Shown here one piece after another: positions 9,891 through 19,090 of a stretch of 64,000 nucleotides of DNA. Location of the stretch: NCBI GenBank assembly GCA_003524095.1, contig DOEE01000001.1, positions 1-64,000 on the forward strand, read 5' to 3'. Under the pieces are notes generated by a model that saw only the letters and a program-made list of their open reading frames with translations, was not told where the DNA came from and did not search any database. Position 1 is the stretch's first letter. The number at the start of each line of letters is the position of its first letter. The position numbers were made by a program, and so were the translations under genes. Source of the stretch: Clostridiales bacterium (GTDB lineage: Bacteria > Bacillota > Clostridia > Christensenellales > UBA1242).

Positions 9891-10098
9891 TAAGCCATCT
9901 CTCATAATAAATTAAATCCACCACATCTATCATCTGAAAGTCTTTGTCAAGTTCTTCGTAAATAGGACGCAAACTATCATAGATGGTTTGCAAGTCCTTA
10001 CTCATAATATGATAGAACTTGTGTTTTTTGTGATGCAATTTTGTTTTATGATTATTTACAAATTTAAAAAGTCTATTCTTATTTTTAATCTTTTTCAT
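9883..10098 (-). CDS. Small protein upstream of mazF, candidate antitoxin
   Basis: A 71-residue ORF starting at the ATG at 10098; an AAAGG lies rather far upstream, so the start is uncertain, and a 40-residue form starting at 10005 is possible. The N-terminal half is very basic (Lys/His/Asn-rich), the C-terminal half acidic and helical, ending IYYERWLNG. It lacks an obvious ribbon-helix-helix motif of the EndoAI type. Position and the 8-base overlap with mazF suggest a toxin partner, but there is no sequence match to a known antitoxin. Confidence 0.5.
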   Translation of the reverse strand: MKKIKNKNRLFKFVNNHKTKLHHKKHKFYHIMSKDLQTIYDSLRPIYEELDKDFQMIDVVDLIYYERWLNG

Positions 10099-10244
10099 CA
10101 ATTTAATTTAACCTTTGGTTTTAATTTGTTTCAAAAATAATTTATGCAATTAAATTTTGAATATTTGCAACTTTTTATAAATTGTCAAAAGTATCAAAAA
10201 TACTTATATTTTCGACAAATTTTGAAAATTTAAAAACAAAAAAA

Positions 10245-10272
10245 CACTCAAACTTTAATAAAAATTTGGGTG
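10245..10272 (-). terminator. Terminator after acpS
   Basis: An 8-bp stem (CACTCAAA/TTTGGGTG, one wobble) with a T-rich tail on the minus strand. It ends the yigZ-recX-acpS unit. Confidence 0.65.
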
Positions 10273-10292
10273 CTTTAAATAACTTTGAATAA

Positions 10293-10691
10293 TTACTTAT
10301 TTTTGTCGTCTTTTTGATTATTTGATGTTTCCAAAATACAAATTGCTGTAGCCATTTCATCGGAATGGGAAATGCTAATTTGAATATCCAAAACATTCAT
10401 TGATTTGAGCATTATTTGTGCTTTTCCGGAAACAACTTGAAGATATGGTTTTCCGTTTGTTTCGTGATTAACTTCAATTTCATTAAGATTAATTCCGCCA
10501 CCGATGCCAATTCCCAATGCTTTCAGGAATGCTTCCTTGGCAGCATAAATACCAGCCAAACTCAAAGTTTGCCTATATGTTTTGGAAACATATTCTATTT
10601 CATATGGCGTAAAATATTTTTCCAAAAAGTGTTCATTTTGAACAAACTTTTCCATTCTAACAACGTCTAAAACATCAATTCCTACTAACAT
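10293..10691 (-). CDS. acpS: Holo-[acyl-carrier-protein] synthase
   Basis: AcpS moves the 4'-phosphopantetheine arm from CoA to the serine of acyl carrier protein. The 132-residue length is normal. The N-terminal GIDVLDVVRME carries the metal-binding Asp, and AAKEAFLKALG carries the catalytic Glu; ISISHSDEMATA near the C-terminus is also typical. It is last in a tight minus-strand unit, two bases after recX. Confidence 0.95.
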   Translation of the reverse strand: MLVGIDVLDVVRMEKFVQNEHFLEKYFTPYEIEYVSKTYRQTLSLAGIYAAKEAFLKALGIGIGGGINLNEIEVNHETNGKPYLQVVSGKAQIMLKSMNVLDIQISISHSDEMATAICILETSNNQKDDKNK

Positions 10692-10693
10692 AT

Positions 10694-11293
10694 TTACCTA
10701 CTCTTTAACTTGTTTATATATGAGTTAATTTCATCAAATTCATACCCGCGAGAATACAAAAATCTAAATAATTTTTGGGACACTTCGTAAGACATAACTT
10801 TGTTTTTGAGATATTTTGATGCAACACTTTCAATACTATCTACTTTGTTATCTTCCAAAACACATTCTATAATTTCTTCGGATACGCCCTTGATTTTTAG
10901 TTGCGATATCAATTTTAATTTACCATACTTTTTGCCATATGTCAACACATAAGCTTGTGCATACTTTTTGTCATCAATATAGTTATATTCCACAAGTTTT
11001 GACATTACAAACTCAATTGTATCGTCCGAATATTCTTTTTTTCTTAGATAATCCCTAATTTGTTTTTGGGTTTTGAGACTAGAACCAATATATTTTGTAA
11101 CTCTAGACATAGCCTTGCTTTTTTCATTTTCAAAAATGATTTTTTTCAAATCCTTTTCGTCAATTTCAAGCCCAGTTTTTAAGTGTTCTAGGTATACAAG
11201 TTCGGCTGGAATCCCAGAGTAAAATTCATCATCAACATAGAGATTTACCCGATTTTTATCGTTCTTTTGAACTTCTAGTTTTGTAATTTTCAT
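10694..11293 (-). CDS. recX: Regulatory protein RecX
   Basis: RecX binds RecA filaments and limits recombination. The protein has 199 residues and the helical-repeat pattern of the family: LKTQKQIRDYLRKKEY, then VEYNYIDDKKYAQAYV, then KGVSEEIIECVL. AAGGAAAAG lies upstream, and the ATG overlaps the stop of the YigZ-family gene (ATGA). No recA is in the window. Confidence 0.9.
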   Translation of the reverse strand: MKITKLEVQKNDKNRVNLYVDDEFYSGIPAELVYLEHLKTGLEIDEKDLKKIIFENEKSKAMSRVTKYIGSSLKTQKQIRDYLRKKEYSDDTIEFVMSKLVEYNYIDDKKYAQAYVLTYGKKYGKLKLISQLKIKGVSEEIIECVLEDNKVDSIESVASKYLKNKVMSYEVSQKLFRFLYSRGYEFDEINSYINKLKSR

Positions 11294-11850
11294 TTACACT
11301 TTTCCTTTAGGTTAATTGGAAGTTCGCAGTCACTTTTGATTTCAAAAGTAATTTCTGCCCACTCACCAAAATTAATATTTAAAATTTCTCCGCCCAGCGA
11401 AGTTATTAGTCTTTTGGTTTTGTCAAGAGAATTGAGTTGAGTAGTCACCACATACTTTGTTTTTGAAAAAGACTCAATAATGTTAGCCTTGTCTATTACT
11501 AGTTTTGCACTATTCGTATAGGCCCTAATAAGTCCGCCCGCACCCAACTTCTTGCCACCAAAATATCTTACAACAACTATTAGAACATTTTCCAAGTCTT
11601 TCTTTTTGATAAGTTCCAAAATTGGTTTTCCTGCAGTTCCACTAGGCTCACCATCGTCACTGCACTTCTCTAGTCTTGGACTACTCAAAACAAGTCCAAA
11701 ACATATATGTGTTGCATCTTTAAACTCCAATTTTTTCAAGTTCAAAATTTCTTTGGCATGGGCTTCGTCCGAAACGGGATAAGCAAAAGACAAAAATTTG
11801 GATTTATTTATTTCTAGTTGGTCTAAATATTCATTATCTATCGTTTTCAT
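11290..11850 (-). CDS. YigZ/IMPACT-family protein
   Basis: 186 residues. The family (UPF0029 plus a C-terminal DUF1949 domain) is related to eukaryotic IMPACT, which acts on translation stress signalling; the bacterial role is not settled. Diagnostic motifs are KSKFLSFAYPVSDE at the N-terminus, the CSDDGEPSGTAGKPIL core, and VVRYFGGKKLGAGGLIRAY. There is no clear ribosome binding site before the ATG. First gene of the yigZ-recX-acpS unit. Confidence 0.9.
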   Translation of the reverse strand: MKTIDNEYLDQLEINKSKFLSFAYPVSDEAHAKEILNLKKLEFKDATHICFGLVLSSPRLEKCSDDGEPSGTAGKPILELIKKKDLENVLIVVVRYFGGKKLGAGGLIRAYTNSAKLVIDKANIIESFSKTKYVVTTQLNSLDKTKRLITSLGGEILNINFGEWAEITFEIKSDCELPINLKEKCK

Positions 11851-12032
11851 ATCTATTATATTTTAGCAAGTAATCAAAAAAAATACAATTTATTTTTGCA
11901 AATTACACTCAAAGTTCTTTGTCAAAATAGATTTTTTTGCTAGACTAGACATAGGTTTTATGAGAAGTAAAGATTTGAAATAGATAATGTTTGAAGTCTT
12001 TCGTAACAACCAAATACAATTAGGAGAACTTT

Positions 12033-12725
12033 ATGGAAATTTTGAAAGAAGTAACCGAAATGTGCACGGTTAAAAATTGTCAGTCACATGGTCCTGCAGT
12101 TATTCCACAGGAAGGTCATTGGGACAAAGTCACAAAAATTGAAGAGGTAAGCGGTTTTACACATGGATGCGGAACATGTGCCCCACAACAAGGCACTTGC
12201 AAATTATCTTTGAATATCAAGAATGGTATTATTGAAGAAGCATTGGTGGAAACCATCGGGTGTAGCGGAATGACACAATCGGCTGCAATGGCTTCTGAGA
12301 CTTTGCCGGGCAAGACTTTGCTTGAAGCATTGAACACAGACCTTGTTTGTGATGCAATTAACGATGCTATGAAACATTTATTTTTGCAAATTGTTTATGG
12401 CAGAACTCAATCAGCATTCTCAGATAATGGTTTGCCAGTAGGTTCGGCTCTTGACGACTTGGGCAAAAACAGAAGCAGTCTAGTTGGTACTCACTATAGC
12501 ACCAAACAAAAAGGCACAAGATATTTGCAAACTGCCGAAGGTTATACAAATAGACTAGCCTTAGATGAAAATGACGAAATTATCGGTTATGAATATATTA
12601 ATCTTAACAACATGATGAGACTTATCAAAGGCGGAAAAGACGTCAAAGATGCGTACAACGAAAGCATAAAAACTTATGGAAGATTTGATGAAGGTGTTAA
12701 GTTCATCGACCCTAGAAAGGAGTAA
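12033..12725 (+). CDS. NifU/IscU-like Fe-S scaffold-type protein
   Basis: 230 residues with a good TAGGAGAAC ribosome binding site. Clustered Cys motifs (GCGTCAPQQGTC at about residues 47-58, and ETIGCSGMTQSAA further on) resemble the scaffold fold of NifU/IscU N-terminal proteins, in which conserved Cys hold a transient Fe-S cluster. It is three bases upstream of the GGGtGRT protein gene, a pairing I recall from other Firmicutes. Known for the family: annotated as iron-sulfur scaffold-like. The client is not known. The unit has its own strong terminator and is transcribed away from yigZ. Confidence 0.8.
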   Translation: MEILKEVTEMCTVKNCQSHGPAVIPQEGHWDKVTKIEEVSGFTHGCGTCAPQQGTCKLSLNIKNGIIEEALVETIGCSGMTQSAAMASETLPGKTLLEALNTDLVCDAINDAMKHLFLQIVYGRTQSAFSDNGLPVGSALDDLGKNRSSLVGTHYSTKQKGTRYLQTAEGYTNRLALDENDEIIGYEYINLNNMMRLIKGGKDVKDAYNESIKTYGRFDEGVKFIDPRKE

Positions 12726-12728
12726 GAC

Positions 12729-13727
12729 ATGGTTACATTTGAAGGATATGATAGAAGAATAGACAAAATCAACGATTGTATTGCAAAATATGGTCTAGTT
12801 GATTTGGATAACTGCAAAAAGATTTGTGATAATGCAGGTATTAATGTTGAAGCAGTGGTTAGAGAAATTCAACCAATTTGTTTTGATAATGCTGTTTGGG
12901 CATACACTTTGGGAACTGCAATTGCACTTACAAAAAAGGAAGTTAGTGCTGAAAAGTGTGCTGAAAACATTGGAATTGGTTTGCAAGCATTCTGTGTAAA
13001 AGGCTCTGTTGCAGATAGTCGTCAAGTAGGAATTGGTCATGGAAAACTTGCAAGCAAATTACTTAATGAAGAAACAAAATGTTTTGCATTGCTTGCTGGA
13101 CACGAAAGTTTTGCCGCTGCCGAAGGTGCTTTGGGAATTGTAAGAAACGCAAACAAAGCAAGAAAAACTCCACTAAGAGTAATTCTTAATGGACTTGGCA
13201 AAGATGCCGCATATTTGATTTCAAGAATCAACGGATTTACATATATCAAAACAAGATACAACTTCCAAAACCAAGAACTTGAAATTTTGGATACAAGAAA
13301 ATTCTCTAATTCATACAAGTCCGAAATCAAAGTTTATGGTTGTGAAGATGTAACCGAAGGTGTTGCTGTAATGAAACACGAAGGTGTAGATATATCAATC
13401 ACTGGAAACTCAACAAACCCAGTTAGATTCACCCACCCTACCGCCGGTATCTACAAAAAATGGTGTGTAGAAAATGGCAAAAACTATTTCTCTGTTGCAT
13501 CAGGTGGCGGAACTGGTAGAACATTGCATCCAGACAACGTAGGTTCAGGTTCGGCAAGCTACGGACTAACGGACACTTTGGGAAGAATGCACGCAGATGC
13601 TCAATTTGCTGGTTCGTCTTCCGTTCCTGCTCACGTAGACATGATGGGATACATTGGAATGGGAAACAACCCTATGGTTGGAGCAACAGTTTCTCTTGCT
13701 GTTAAGTCTTTTGAAGCACTTAAGTAA
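12729..13727 (+). CDS. GGGtGRT protein
   Basis: 332 residues. Named after the motif seen here as SVASGGGTGRTLHPDN near residue 255; the Gly/Ser-rich sequence following it is also conserved. The family (Pfam 'GGGtGRT protein') has no established function. No membrane segments or signal peptide. Cys residues are scattered in the first half. Very close coupling to the Fe-S scaffold-like gene suggests that it receives a cluster or works with that protein. The reaction cannot be stated. Confidence 0.88.
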   Translation: MVTFEGYDRRIDKINDCIAKYGLVDLDNCKKICDNAGINVEAVVREIQPICFDNAVWAYTLGTAIALTKKEVSAEKCAENIGIGLQAFCVKGSVADSRQVGIGHGKLASKLLNEETKCFALLAGHESFAAAEGALGIVRNANKARKTPLRVILNGLGKDAAYLISRINGFTYIKTRYNFQNQELEILDTRKFSNSYKSEIKVYGCEDVTEGVAVMKHEGVDISITGNSTNPVRFTHPTAGIYKKWCVENGKNYFSVASGGGTGRTLHPDNVGSGSASYGLTDTLGRMHADAQFAGSSSVPAHVDMMGYIGMGNNPMVGATVSLAVKSFEALK

Positions 13728-13749
13728 GATTATGTAAGCAATATCTACT

Positions 13750-13780
13750 ATTAAGCGAACCCCAATGGGGTTCGCTTAAT
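13750..13780 (+). terminator. Strong terminator of the scaffold-GGGtGRT unit
   Basis: A 14-bp perfect stem (ATTAAGCGAACCCC and its complement) with an AAT loop, followed by a run of T. Confidence 0.95.
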
Positions 13781-13911
13781 TTTTTTAGTCATTTTAAAAA
13801 TTATATAAAATATTTGTAGAGTTTTATATGAATGTTTTAATCACATATTTCATTTAGCAAATTTTATTAATAAGTATTGATTTTAATTTGTTTTTGTTAT
13901 ATTATCATAAT

Positions 13912-14220
13912 ATGGATAAGTTGTATAAATTAATAGATGATAAAGGAAATGAATATTTAAGTAAAGACAAAGGAAAGTATGGCGGATACAACGGAAAAGA
14001 AAAAATTTATGGTCGACTAGATTGCAAAAGTGCTAATTCTTGGATTGAAAAGGGCTATTATGTGGACAAAAGGGTATTTTTTGCAAGCGAATATGATGCC
14101 GTCATGGCTGGATTTAGACCATGTGGTTATTGTATGAGAGAGAAGTATCTATTGTGGAAAAGTGACCCTATCAAATTTAAAGAAAGCATTATAAATCAAA
14201 ATAAAGACATGGAAATGTAG
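13912..14220 (+). CDS. Ada-like metal-binding domain protein
   Basis: 102 residues from the ATG at 13912; the eight upstream codons look like leader sequence. The C-terminal half (RVFFASEYDAVMAGFRPCGY) resembles the Zn-binding N-terminal domain of the Ada methylphosphotriester protein, where F/Y..S..EA...G.RPC..C closes the metal site. A Cys in GRLDCKSA gives one further ligand, and CGYC gives two. The methyltransferase and AraC domains of Ada are absent. It may sense or bind metal or damaged DNA; the function is inferred from the fold alone. No good ribosome binding site is seen. Confidence 0.65.
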   Translation: MDKLYKLIDDKGNEYLSKDKGKYGGYNGKEKIYGRLDCKSANSWIEKGYYVDKRVFFASEYDAVMAGFRPCGYCMREKYLLWKSDPIKFKESIINQNKDMEM

Positions 14221-14231
14221 TTTAAATTTAT

Positions 14232-14278
14232 AAAAAAGAAGGAACATTGCATTAATTTGCTTTGTTCCTTCTTTTTTT
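14232..14278. terminator. Bidirectional terminator between the Ada-like gene and leuS
   Basis: A stem of about 15 bp (AAAAAAGAAGGAACA and its complement) carries A runs on the left and T runs on the right, so it can end transcripts from both convergent genes. Confidence 0.85.
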
Positions 14279-14311
14279 GTTTATATATTAAATTCATACT
14301 CAAATAAGAAA

Positions 14312-16729
14312 TTATACAATCACATTAAATATTTTGCCTGGGACAAAGATTACTTTTTTGATTGTGTCAACATTTTTGAGTGCTTCGATGTTAGTTTTGG
14401 CAAGACTCAAAATTTCGTCTTGAGTTGTATCTTTGGAAACTTTGAGAACACCTTTGAGTTTTCCATTAACTTGAACTGGAATTTCAATTTCGGAAAGTAC
14501 TAGTTTGCTTTCGTCAACTTCTGGAAAAGTCTCATTTGCGATGTCTCCACCAAAGACTCTTTCATAAATTTCACTTGTGATATGTGGTGCAAGTGGATTT
14601 AGACAAATTAGGAAGTCTTTGAGTTCTTGACGAGTAATATATCCGTCTTCCTTGATAGTTTTGATAAATATCATACAAGCACTAATGGCAGTATTTAATT
14701 TGAGATTTTCGTAGTCTTCGGAGACTTTTTTGATAAGAGTATTAAGTGCATAGGCGTGTTTGTCCGAAACCCCGTCGTCTCTAACTATATCTTGAAGTTT
14801 CCAAACTCTATCTAGAAAATTTACAATTCCGTCAATTCCATTGAATGTCCACATACAGTTGTCTTCGTATCCAGCCAAAAATTGAATATGCATTCTTGTA
14901 ACATCGGCACCATATTTTTCAACAACAGTCAATGCAGACACGCCGTTTTTGGACGACTTACTCATCTTTTTTCCTTCGTCATCAAGTATTAGTCCACTAC
15001 CCATCTTTCTAATGAATGGGTCACGAGATGGAGCAACACCAATTTCATACAAGAAATTTTGCCAGAAGAACGCATATAGAACATGTCTTGTAATATGTTC
15101 AGTGCCACCAGTATAACAGTCTACACTTCCCCAATATTTGAGTTTTTCGATATCTGCCAAAGCATTTGGATTGTGAGGGTCACAATATCTAAGCCAATAC
15201 CAAGACGAACCCGCCCAGTTTGGCATAGTGTCTGTTTCACGTCTAGCATCACCGCCACATTTAGGACATTTTGTATGAACAAAACTTTCTATTTTAGATA
15301 GCGGACTATCCCCCATTTCATTTGGAAGATAATCGTTTGTTTCGGGAAGAAGAAGTGGTAAATCTTTTTCGTCAAGCGGAACTATTCCACACTTATCGCA
15401 AAATACAACTGGGAAAGGTTCGCCCCAATAACGTTGACGATTGAATGGCCAGTCTTGCATTTTGTAATTGATTTGAACACGACCAAATCCATTTTTGACA
15501 ATAAGGTCAGTTATTTGTTTTTTGGCATCTAGCACACTAAGTCCAGAGAATTTATCTGAATTTAGCATTTTGGAGTTTTTGGATATGTATTCGAGTTTTT
15601 CTACTGCTTGATTTGAAATATCTCCGTCTATAACTTGAACTATTTCAATATTATGTTCTTTTGCAAATTCATAGTCTCTTTGGTCATGAGCAGGAACAGC
15701 CATTACAGCGCCAGTCCCATAGTTTCCAAGTACATAATCTCCTAGATACAAAGGCACTTTCTTGTTATTTAGTGGGTTAATTGCATAGAGTCCACATAGT
15801 TTACAGCCAGATTTATCTTTGACTTGACTAATTCTATCAAACTCACTTTTGAGTGCGGTTTTTTCTTTGTATTTCAAAACTTCGTCCATATTTTCAATTT
15901 TGTCTTTGAGACTATCCACCAAACTATGTTCTGGGGCAAGGACTACATAGGTTATTCCATAAACGGTTTCAATACAAGTTGTAAAGATTTTAACTTGAGA
16001 CAACTCAACTCCATTTTCATCGACAACAGGCATACTAAGTTCTACGCCTTCACTCTTGCCTATCCAGTTGCGTTGTGCTTCTTTGAGATTGTCTGCCATC
16101 TGGATATTGTCAATATTTTTGAGTAGTTTTTCGGAATACTCTTTCATCTTCAAAAACCAAACATCTCTATCTACTTGGATTACGTCGTTTCCGCATCTAT
16201 CGCATTTTCCACCTTGACTATCTTCGTTTGAAAGAACTGTCTTACACGTTTTGCAGAAGTTGACATGACCTTTTTGTTTGTAAGCTTTGCCGTTTTTGAA
16301 TAATTGCAAAAATATCCATTGAGTCCATTTGTAATAATCTGGGTCGCTTGTACAAAAAGTTCTTGTCCAATCAAATGAAAGTCCTAATTTTTTGAAAGAA
16401 TCCAATATCTTTTTCATTCCATCTTGAACGAATTGCTTTGGGTTTGTCCCATATTTAATGGCCGCATTCTCGGCAGGCAAGCCAAAACTATCTCCACCGA
16501 TTGGGAATAATACGTTGTAACCTTTGAATCTTTTGTATCTAGCAAGTGCATCGGACGGAACAGTGCCTTTTAGGTGTCCCATATGCAAAGTTCCGCTGGT
16601 GTTTGGAAATTCATATAGCATGTAATACTTTGGCTTGGTTGGGTGAAAATCCACCGCTCTAAAGTTTGGTTCGTTTTCCCATCTATCTTGCCATTTCTTT
16701 TCTACTTCTCTAAAATTATATTCTGACAT
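14312..16729 (-). CDS. leuS: Leucine-tRNA ligase
   Basis: LeuRS charges tRNA-Leu and edits mischarged tRNA. At 805 residues it is a full-length bacterial enzyme. The class I HIGH motif is HMGH (49-52) and the KMSKS motif is KMSKS (588-592). The region between includes an editing domain with GTGAVMAVPAHDQRD. A zinc-like CKTC...CDRC pair is at about 160-178. The SD sequence AAGGA lies inside a hairpin just before the ATG. The gene stands alone. Confidence 0.97.
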   Translation of the reverse strand: MSEYNFREVEKKWQDRWENEPNFRAVDFHPTKPKYYMLYEFPNTSGTLHMGHLKGTVPSDALARYKRFKGYNVLFPIGGDSFGLPAENAAIKYGTNPKQFVQDGMKKILDSFKKLGLSFDWTRTFCTSDPDYYKWTQWIFLQLFKNGKAYKQKGHVNFCKTCKTVLSNEDSQGGKCDRCGNDVIQVDRDVWFLKMKEYSEKLLKNIDNIQMADNLKEAQRNWIGKSEGVELSMPVVDENGVELSQVKIFTTCIETVYGITYVVLAPEHSLVDSLKDKIENMDEVLKYKEKTALKSEFDRISQVKDKSGCKLCGLYAINPLNNKKVPLYLGDYVLGNYGTGAVMAVPAHDQRDYEFAKEHNIEIVQVIDGDISNQAVEKLEYISKNSKMLNSDKFSGLSVLDAKKQITDLIVKNGFGRVQINYKMQDWPFNRQRYWGEPFPVVFCDKCGIVPLDEKDLPLLLPETNDYLPNEMGDSPLSKIESFVHTKCPKCGGDARRETDTMPNWAGSSWYWLRYCDPHNPNALADIEKLKYWGSVDCYTGGTEHITRHVLYAFFWQNFLYEIGVAPSRDPFIRKMGSGLILDDEGKKMSKSSKNGVSALTVVEKYGADVTRMHIQFLAGYEDNCMWTFNGIDGIVNFLDRVWKLQDIVRDDGVSDKHAYALNTLIKKVSEDYENLKLNTAISACMIFIKTIKEDGYITRQELKDFLICLNPLAPHITSEIYERVFGGDIANETFPEVDESKLVLSEIEIPVQVNGKLKGVLKVSKDTTQDEILSLAKTNIEALKNVDTIKKVIFVPGKIFNVIV

Positions 16730-16732
16730 AAA

Positions 16733-16767
16733 AAAATATCCTTCAATAAAAAATTCAAGGATATTTT
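16733..16767 (-). promoter_or_regulatory. Hairpin enclosing the leuS ribosome binding site
   Basis: An 11-bp stem (about 16733-16743 with 16757-16767) ends in six T residues right before the start codon. The 3' arm contains the SD AAGGA. Thus the same structure could block translation initiation or act as a weak terminator. No T-box specifier structure was found. Confidence 0.5.
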
Positions 16768-16835
16768 AGCATATTATTAATATAATTTCAAGCAATGTTA
16801 ATTATTTAAACAAAGTTAATTCAACTAAAAAACCA

Positions 16836-18383
16836 TTAACATTCAAGTTTATTAAACCTTCTTTTGCCATTTGCAAATAGTAGCACTATAGCCAAAACTG
16901 CAAGCACTCCATACACAAATAATGTTACATAGAAAGTTATCTCCAAACTTAAATTACAAAGATTTAAAATAACCGGCACTATAACCAAAAACAATCCCAA
17001 AAACATAGTTACAATCAAACTTAGGCTTTGTTTAACGACTTGGGCTTCGTTCTCCCAATTGAGTTTTGGAAGAAGCAAATTTATATACGTTCCGCCAAAA
17101 GACACAATAACACAAAGTAGATTGGGTAGTGTCAAAAGCATAATCCATTCAAGCACCCCAGCCTTCAAAGACAAGCACACAACTATACTTGTTATAATCT
17201 CTACTGGGAAGAAAATAATCATATTAATTAGACTTTTTGAAAGCAATATAGTATTTGTACTAGCGGGAGTGCTTCGCAAAATCCAAAGATACTTTCCTTC
17301 CAAAGATATCATAACACAACTAATAAGTGTCATTGATGACATAAATAGATACACAAGTGTCAAAATTGCAAACATAGTTGTTTTGTCAAACATAAATAAA
17401 TCAAAAAGACTCATGCCTTTGATTGCAACATAAACCGAGAGAATTACAAGCATTATTGGCCCAACTACAGTGTTTATCATAAGAATTGGAGTTGTAAAAT
17501 ATTTTTTGATTTCCTTAGACAAAAGTCCATTAAATTTGCTTGGACTGGAAAACTTGACTTGTGAACCTTTGTCTTTGTAAGACAAAAAAGTCTTGCCAAA
17601 TATAACCGAATACAAACAAACACCGAGTGCAAAAATTCCAAATATCATAAGGCTTAAATAGACTAGACAAAGCAAGTTGTTTTCAGTCATAAGCCTAACG
17701 CACCAGCCGATAAAAAAATTCTTGTCTAAAAAGGCATCAATTGTAGTAAAATCTTGCAAACCCATGTTTGCAGAATTGTATACATATATTGCCACAAATC
17801 CAGCAAATAAAATTAATGCAAATACAGTTTTGATAACATTGGAATATTTGAATCTATTGAATAGTCGCACTATCAAAAAATTGAGAATATAGTTAATTCC
17901 CACACCCAAAAGTGGCATTGTCATAAGCAAGAATATTCCCCAAAGAATTACGCTAGCCGAAGCACCAAAATAAACACAATAAAGCACAAGGGTTGGAATT
18001 ACTATCATGCTATCTAGCACCAAATTAAATAGATACTTTGAGAGTGTTTTGGCAACAACAATGTCAACTTTTTTGATTGGCATCGAAAGTAGCAAATCAC
18101 TATCATTAGTTTTGGATTTTTCGCTTATGCTTTGAAATGCCAAAACTAGTACAAGCAAAACCAAAACTTGAACAGAATTAAACAAAGGAATTTGTTTGAG
18201 TCCAATTTGCGACATCACTTGAAACAAACTTTTAATCTGCAAAGCAAAAACCACACAAATGCCGACATAAAACAAAGCACAGATTGAAATAATTAGTCCA
18301 ATCTTTTTTCTTGCACGTTTTCCTTGCAAAGCACCAAGCATACAATTAAAACTATTTTTAAGAAGTATACCTAAATTTTTCAT
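16836..18383 (-). CDS. ABC transporter permease, ABC-2-like
   Basis: 515 residues, about 11-12 hydrophobic segments. Two similar halves each have a cytoplasmic NK/SKSL-type loop. The likely partner ATPase is directly upstream with a 4-base overlap. An AbrB-type regulator gene lies upstream of that, a common three-gene design for efflux or peptide export systems in Firmicutes. Substrate unknown. Confidence 0.82.
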   Translation of the reverse strand: MKNLGILLKNSFNCMLGALQGKRARKKIGLIISICALFYVGICVVFALQIKSLFQVMSQIGLKQIPLFNSVQVLVLLVLVLAFQSISEKSKTNDSDLLLSMPIKKVDIVVAKTLSKYLFNLVLDSMIVIPTLVLYCVYFGASASVILWGIFLLMTMPLLGVGINYILNFLIVRLFNRFKYSNVIKTVFALILFAGFVAIYVYNSANMGLQDFTTIDAFLDKNFFIGWCVRLMTENNLLCLVYLSLMIFGIFALGVCLYSVIFGKTFLSYKDKGSQVKFSSPSKFNGLLSKEIKKYFTTPILMINTVVGPIMLVILSVYVAIKGMSLFDLFMFDKTTMFAILTLVYLFMSSMTLISCVMISLEGKYLWILRSTPASTNTILLSKSLINMIIFFPVEIITSIVVCLSLKAGVLEWIMLLTLPNLLCVIVSFGGTYINLLLPKLNWENEAQVVKQSLSLIVTMFLGLFLVIVPVILNLCNLSLEITFYVTLFVYGVLAVLAIVLLFANGKRRFNKLEC

Positions 18384-19090
18384 TGTGCTACTCCTAGGAA
18401 TACTTCTTCTAAACTCTTGTCTTTTTTGATTTCAGACATAGTTCCGCACTTAACAATTTTTCCGTCCATAATAATTGCAACTTTGTTGCAAAGTTTTTCG
18501 GCGACTTCCAAAACGTGTGTCGAAAAGAATATTGCTCCGCCATTTTTGCAAAACTCTTTCATGATTTCTTTGACTTCAAAACTAGCCTTTGGATCAAGTC
18601 CAACAAAAGGCTCATCAAGAATTAGTAATTTTGGCTCGTGAATAAGACTTGCAATAATCACGAGTTTTTGACGCATACCATGTGAATAATTGCTAATTGG
18701 TGTTGTTAAATCTTTTTCTAGTCCTAATATTTCGCTATATTTTTTGGTTCTCACAATTCTATCTTGCTTGGATATTCTAAATATATCTGCAATTAGGTTT
18801 ATGTATTGAACACCAGTTAGATTGTTATATATATCTGGATTATCTGGGATATATGCTATCATTGACTTGACTTTCATAGGGTCGGACTTGACGGACACGC
18901 CGTCAACCAAAATATCTCCCGAAGTGATTTCGTTAATTCCTACTATGCTTTTGATAGTAGTTGTTTTCCCCGCTCCATTAGGACCAATAAATGCAAATAA
19001 ATCTCCGCTTTCAACATTTAAATTAATATCATTTGCACCAACCTTTCCATTTGGATAAACTTTTGAAAAATTTTTAATTTCTAACATCAT
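18380..19090 (-). CDS. ABC transporter ATP-binding protein
   Basis: 236 residues. Walker A GPNGAGKT (36-43), signature SHGMRQKL, Walker B LLILDEPFVGLD, and the switch His in STHVLE are all in place. AGGAG precedes the ATG at 19090, and the start overlaps the stop of the AbrB-type regulator. It powers the permease encoded by the next gene; the C-terminal LEEVFLG is usual for ABC-2 ATPases. Confidence 0.93.
   Translation of the reverse strand: MMLEIKNFSKVYPNGKVGANDINLNVESGDLFAFIGPNGAGKTTTIKSIVGINEITSGDILVDGVSVKSDPMKVKSMIAYIPDNPDIYNNLTGVQYINLIADIFRISKQDRIVRTKKYSEILGLEKDLTTPISNYSHGMRQKLVIIASLIHEPKLLILDEPFVGLDPKASFEVKEIMKEFCKNGGAIFFSTHVLEVAEKLCNKVAIIMDGKIVKCGTMSEIKKDKSLEEVFLGVAQ

Noticed and set aside
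10175..10396. Minus-strand 73-codon frame over the acpS end
   Set aside because: Different frame over acpS and its terminator.
16733..16835. T-box riboswitch before leuS
   Set aside because: The leader is too short and no T-box sequence or specifier loop is seen.
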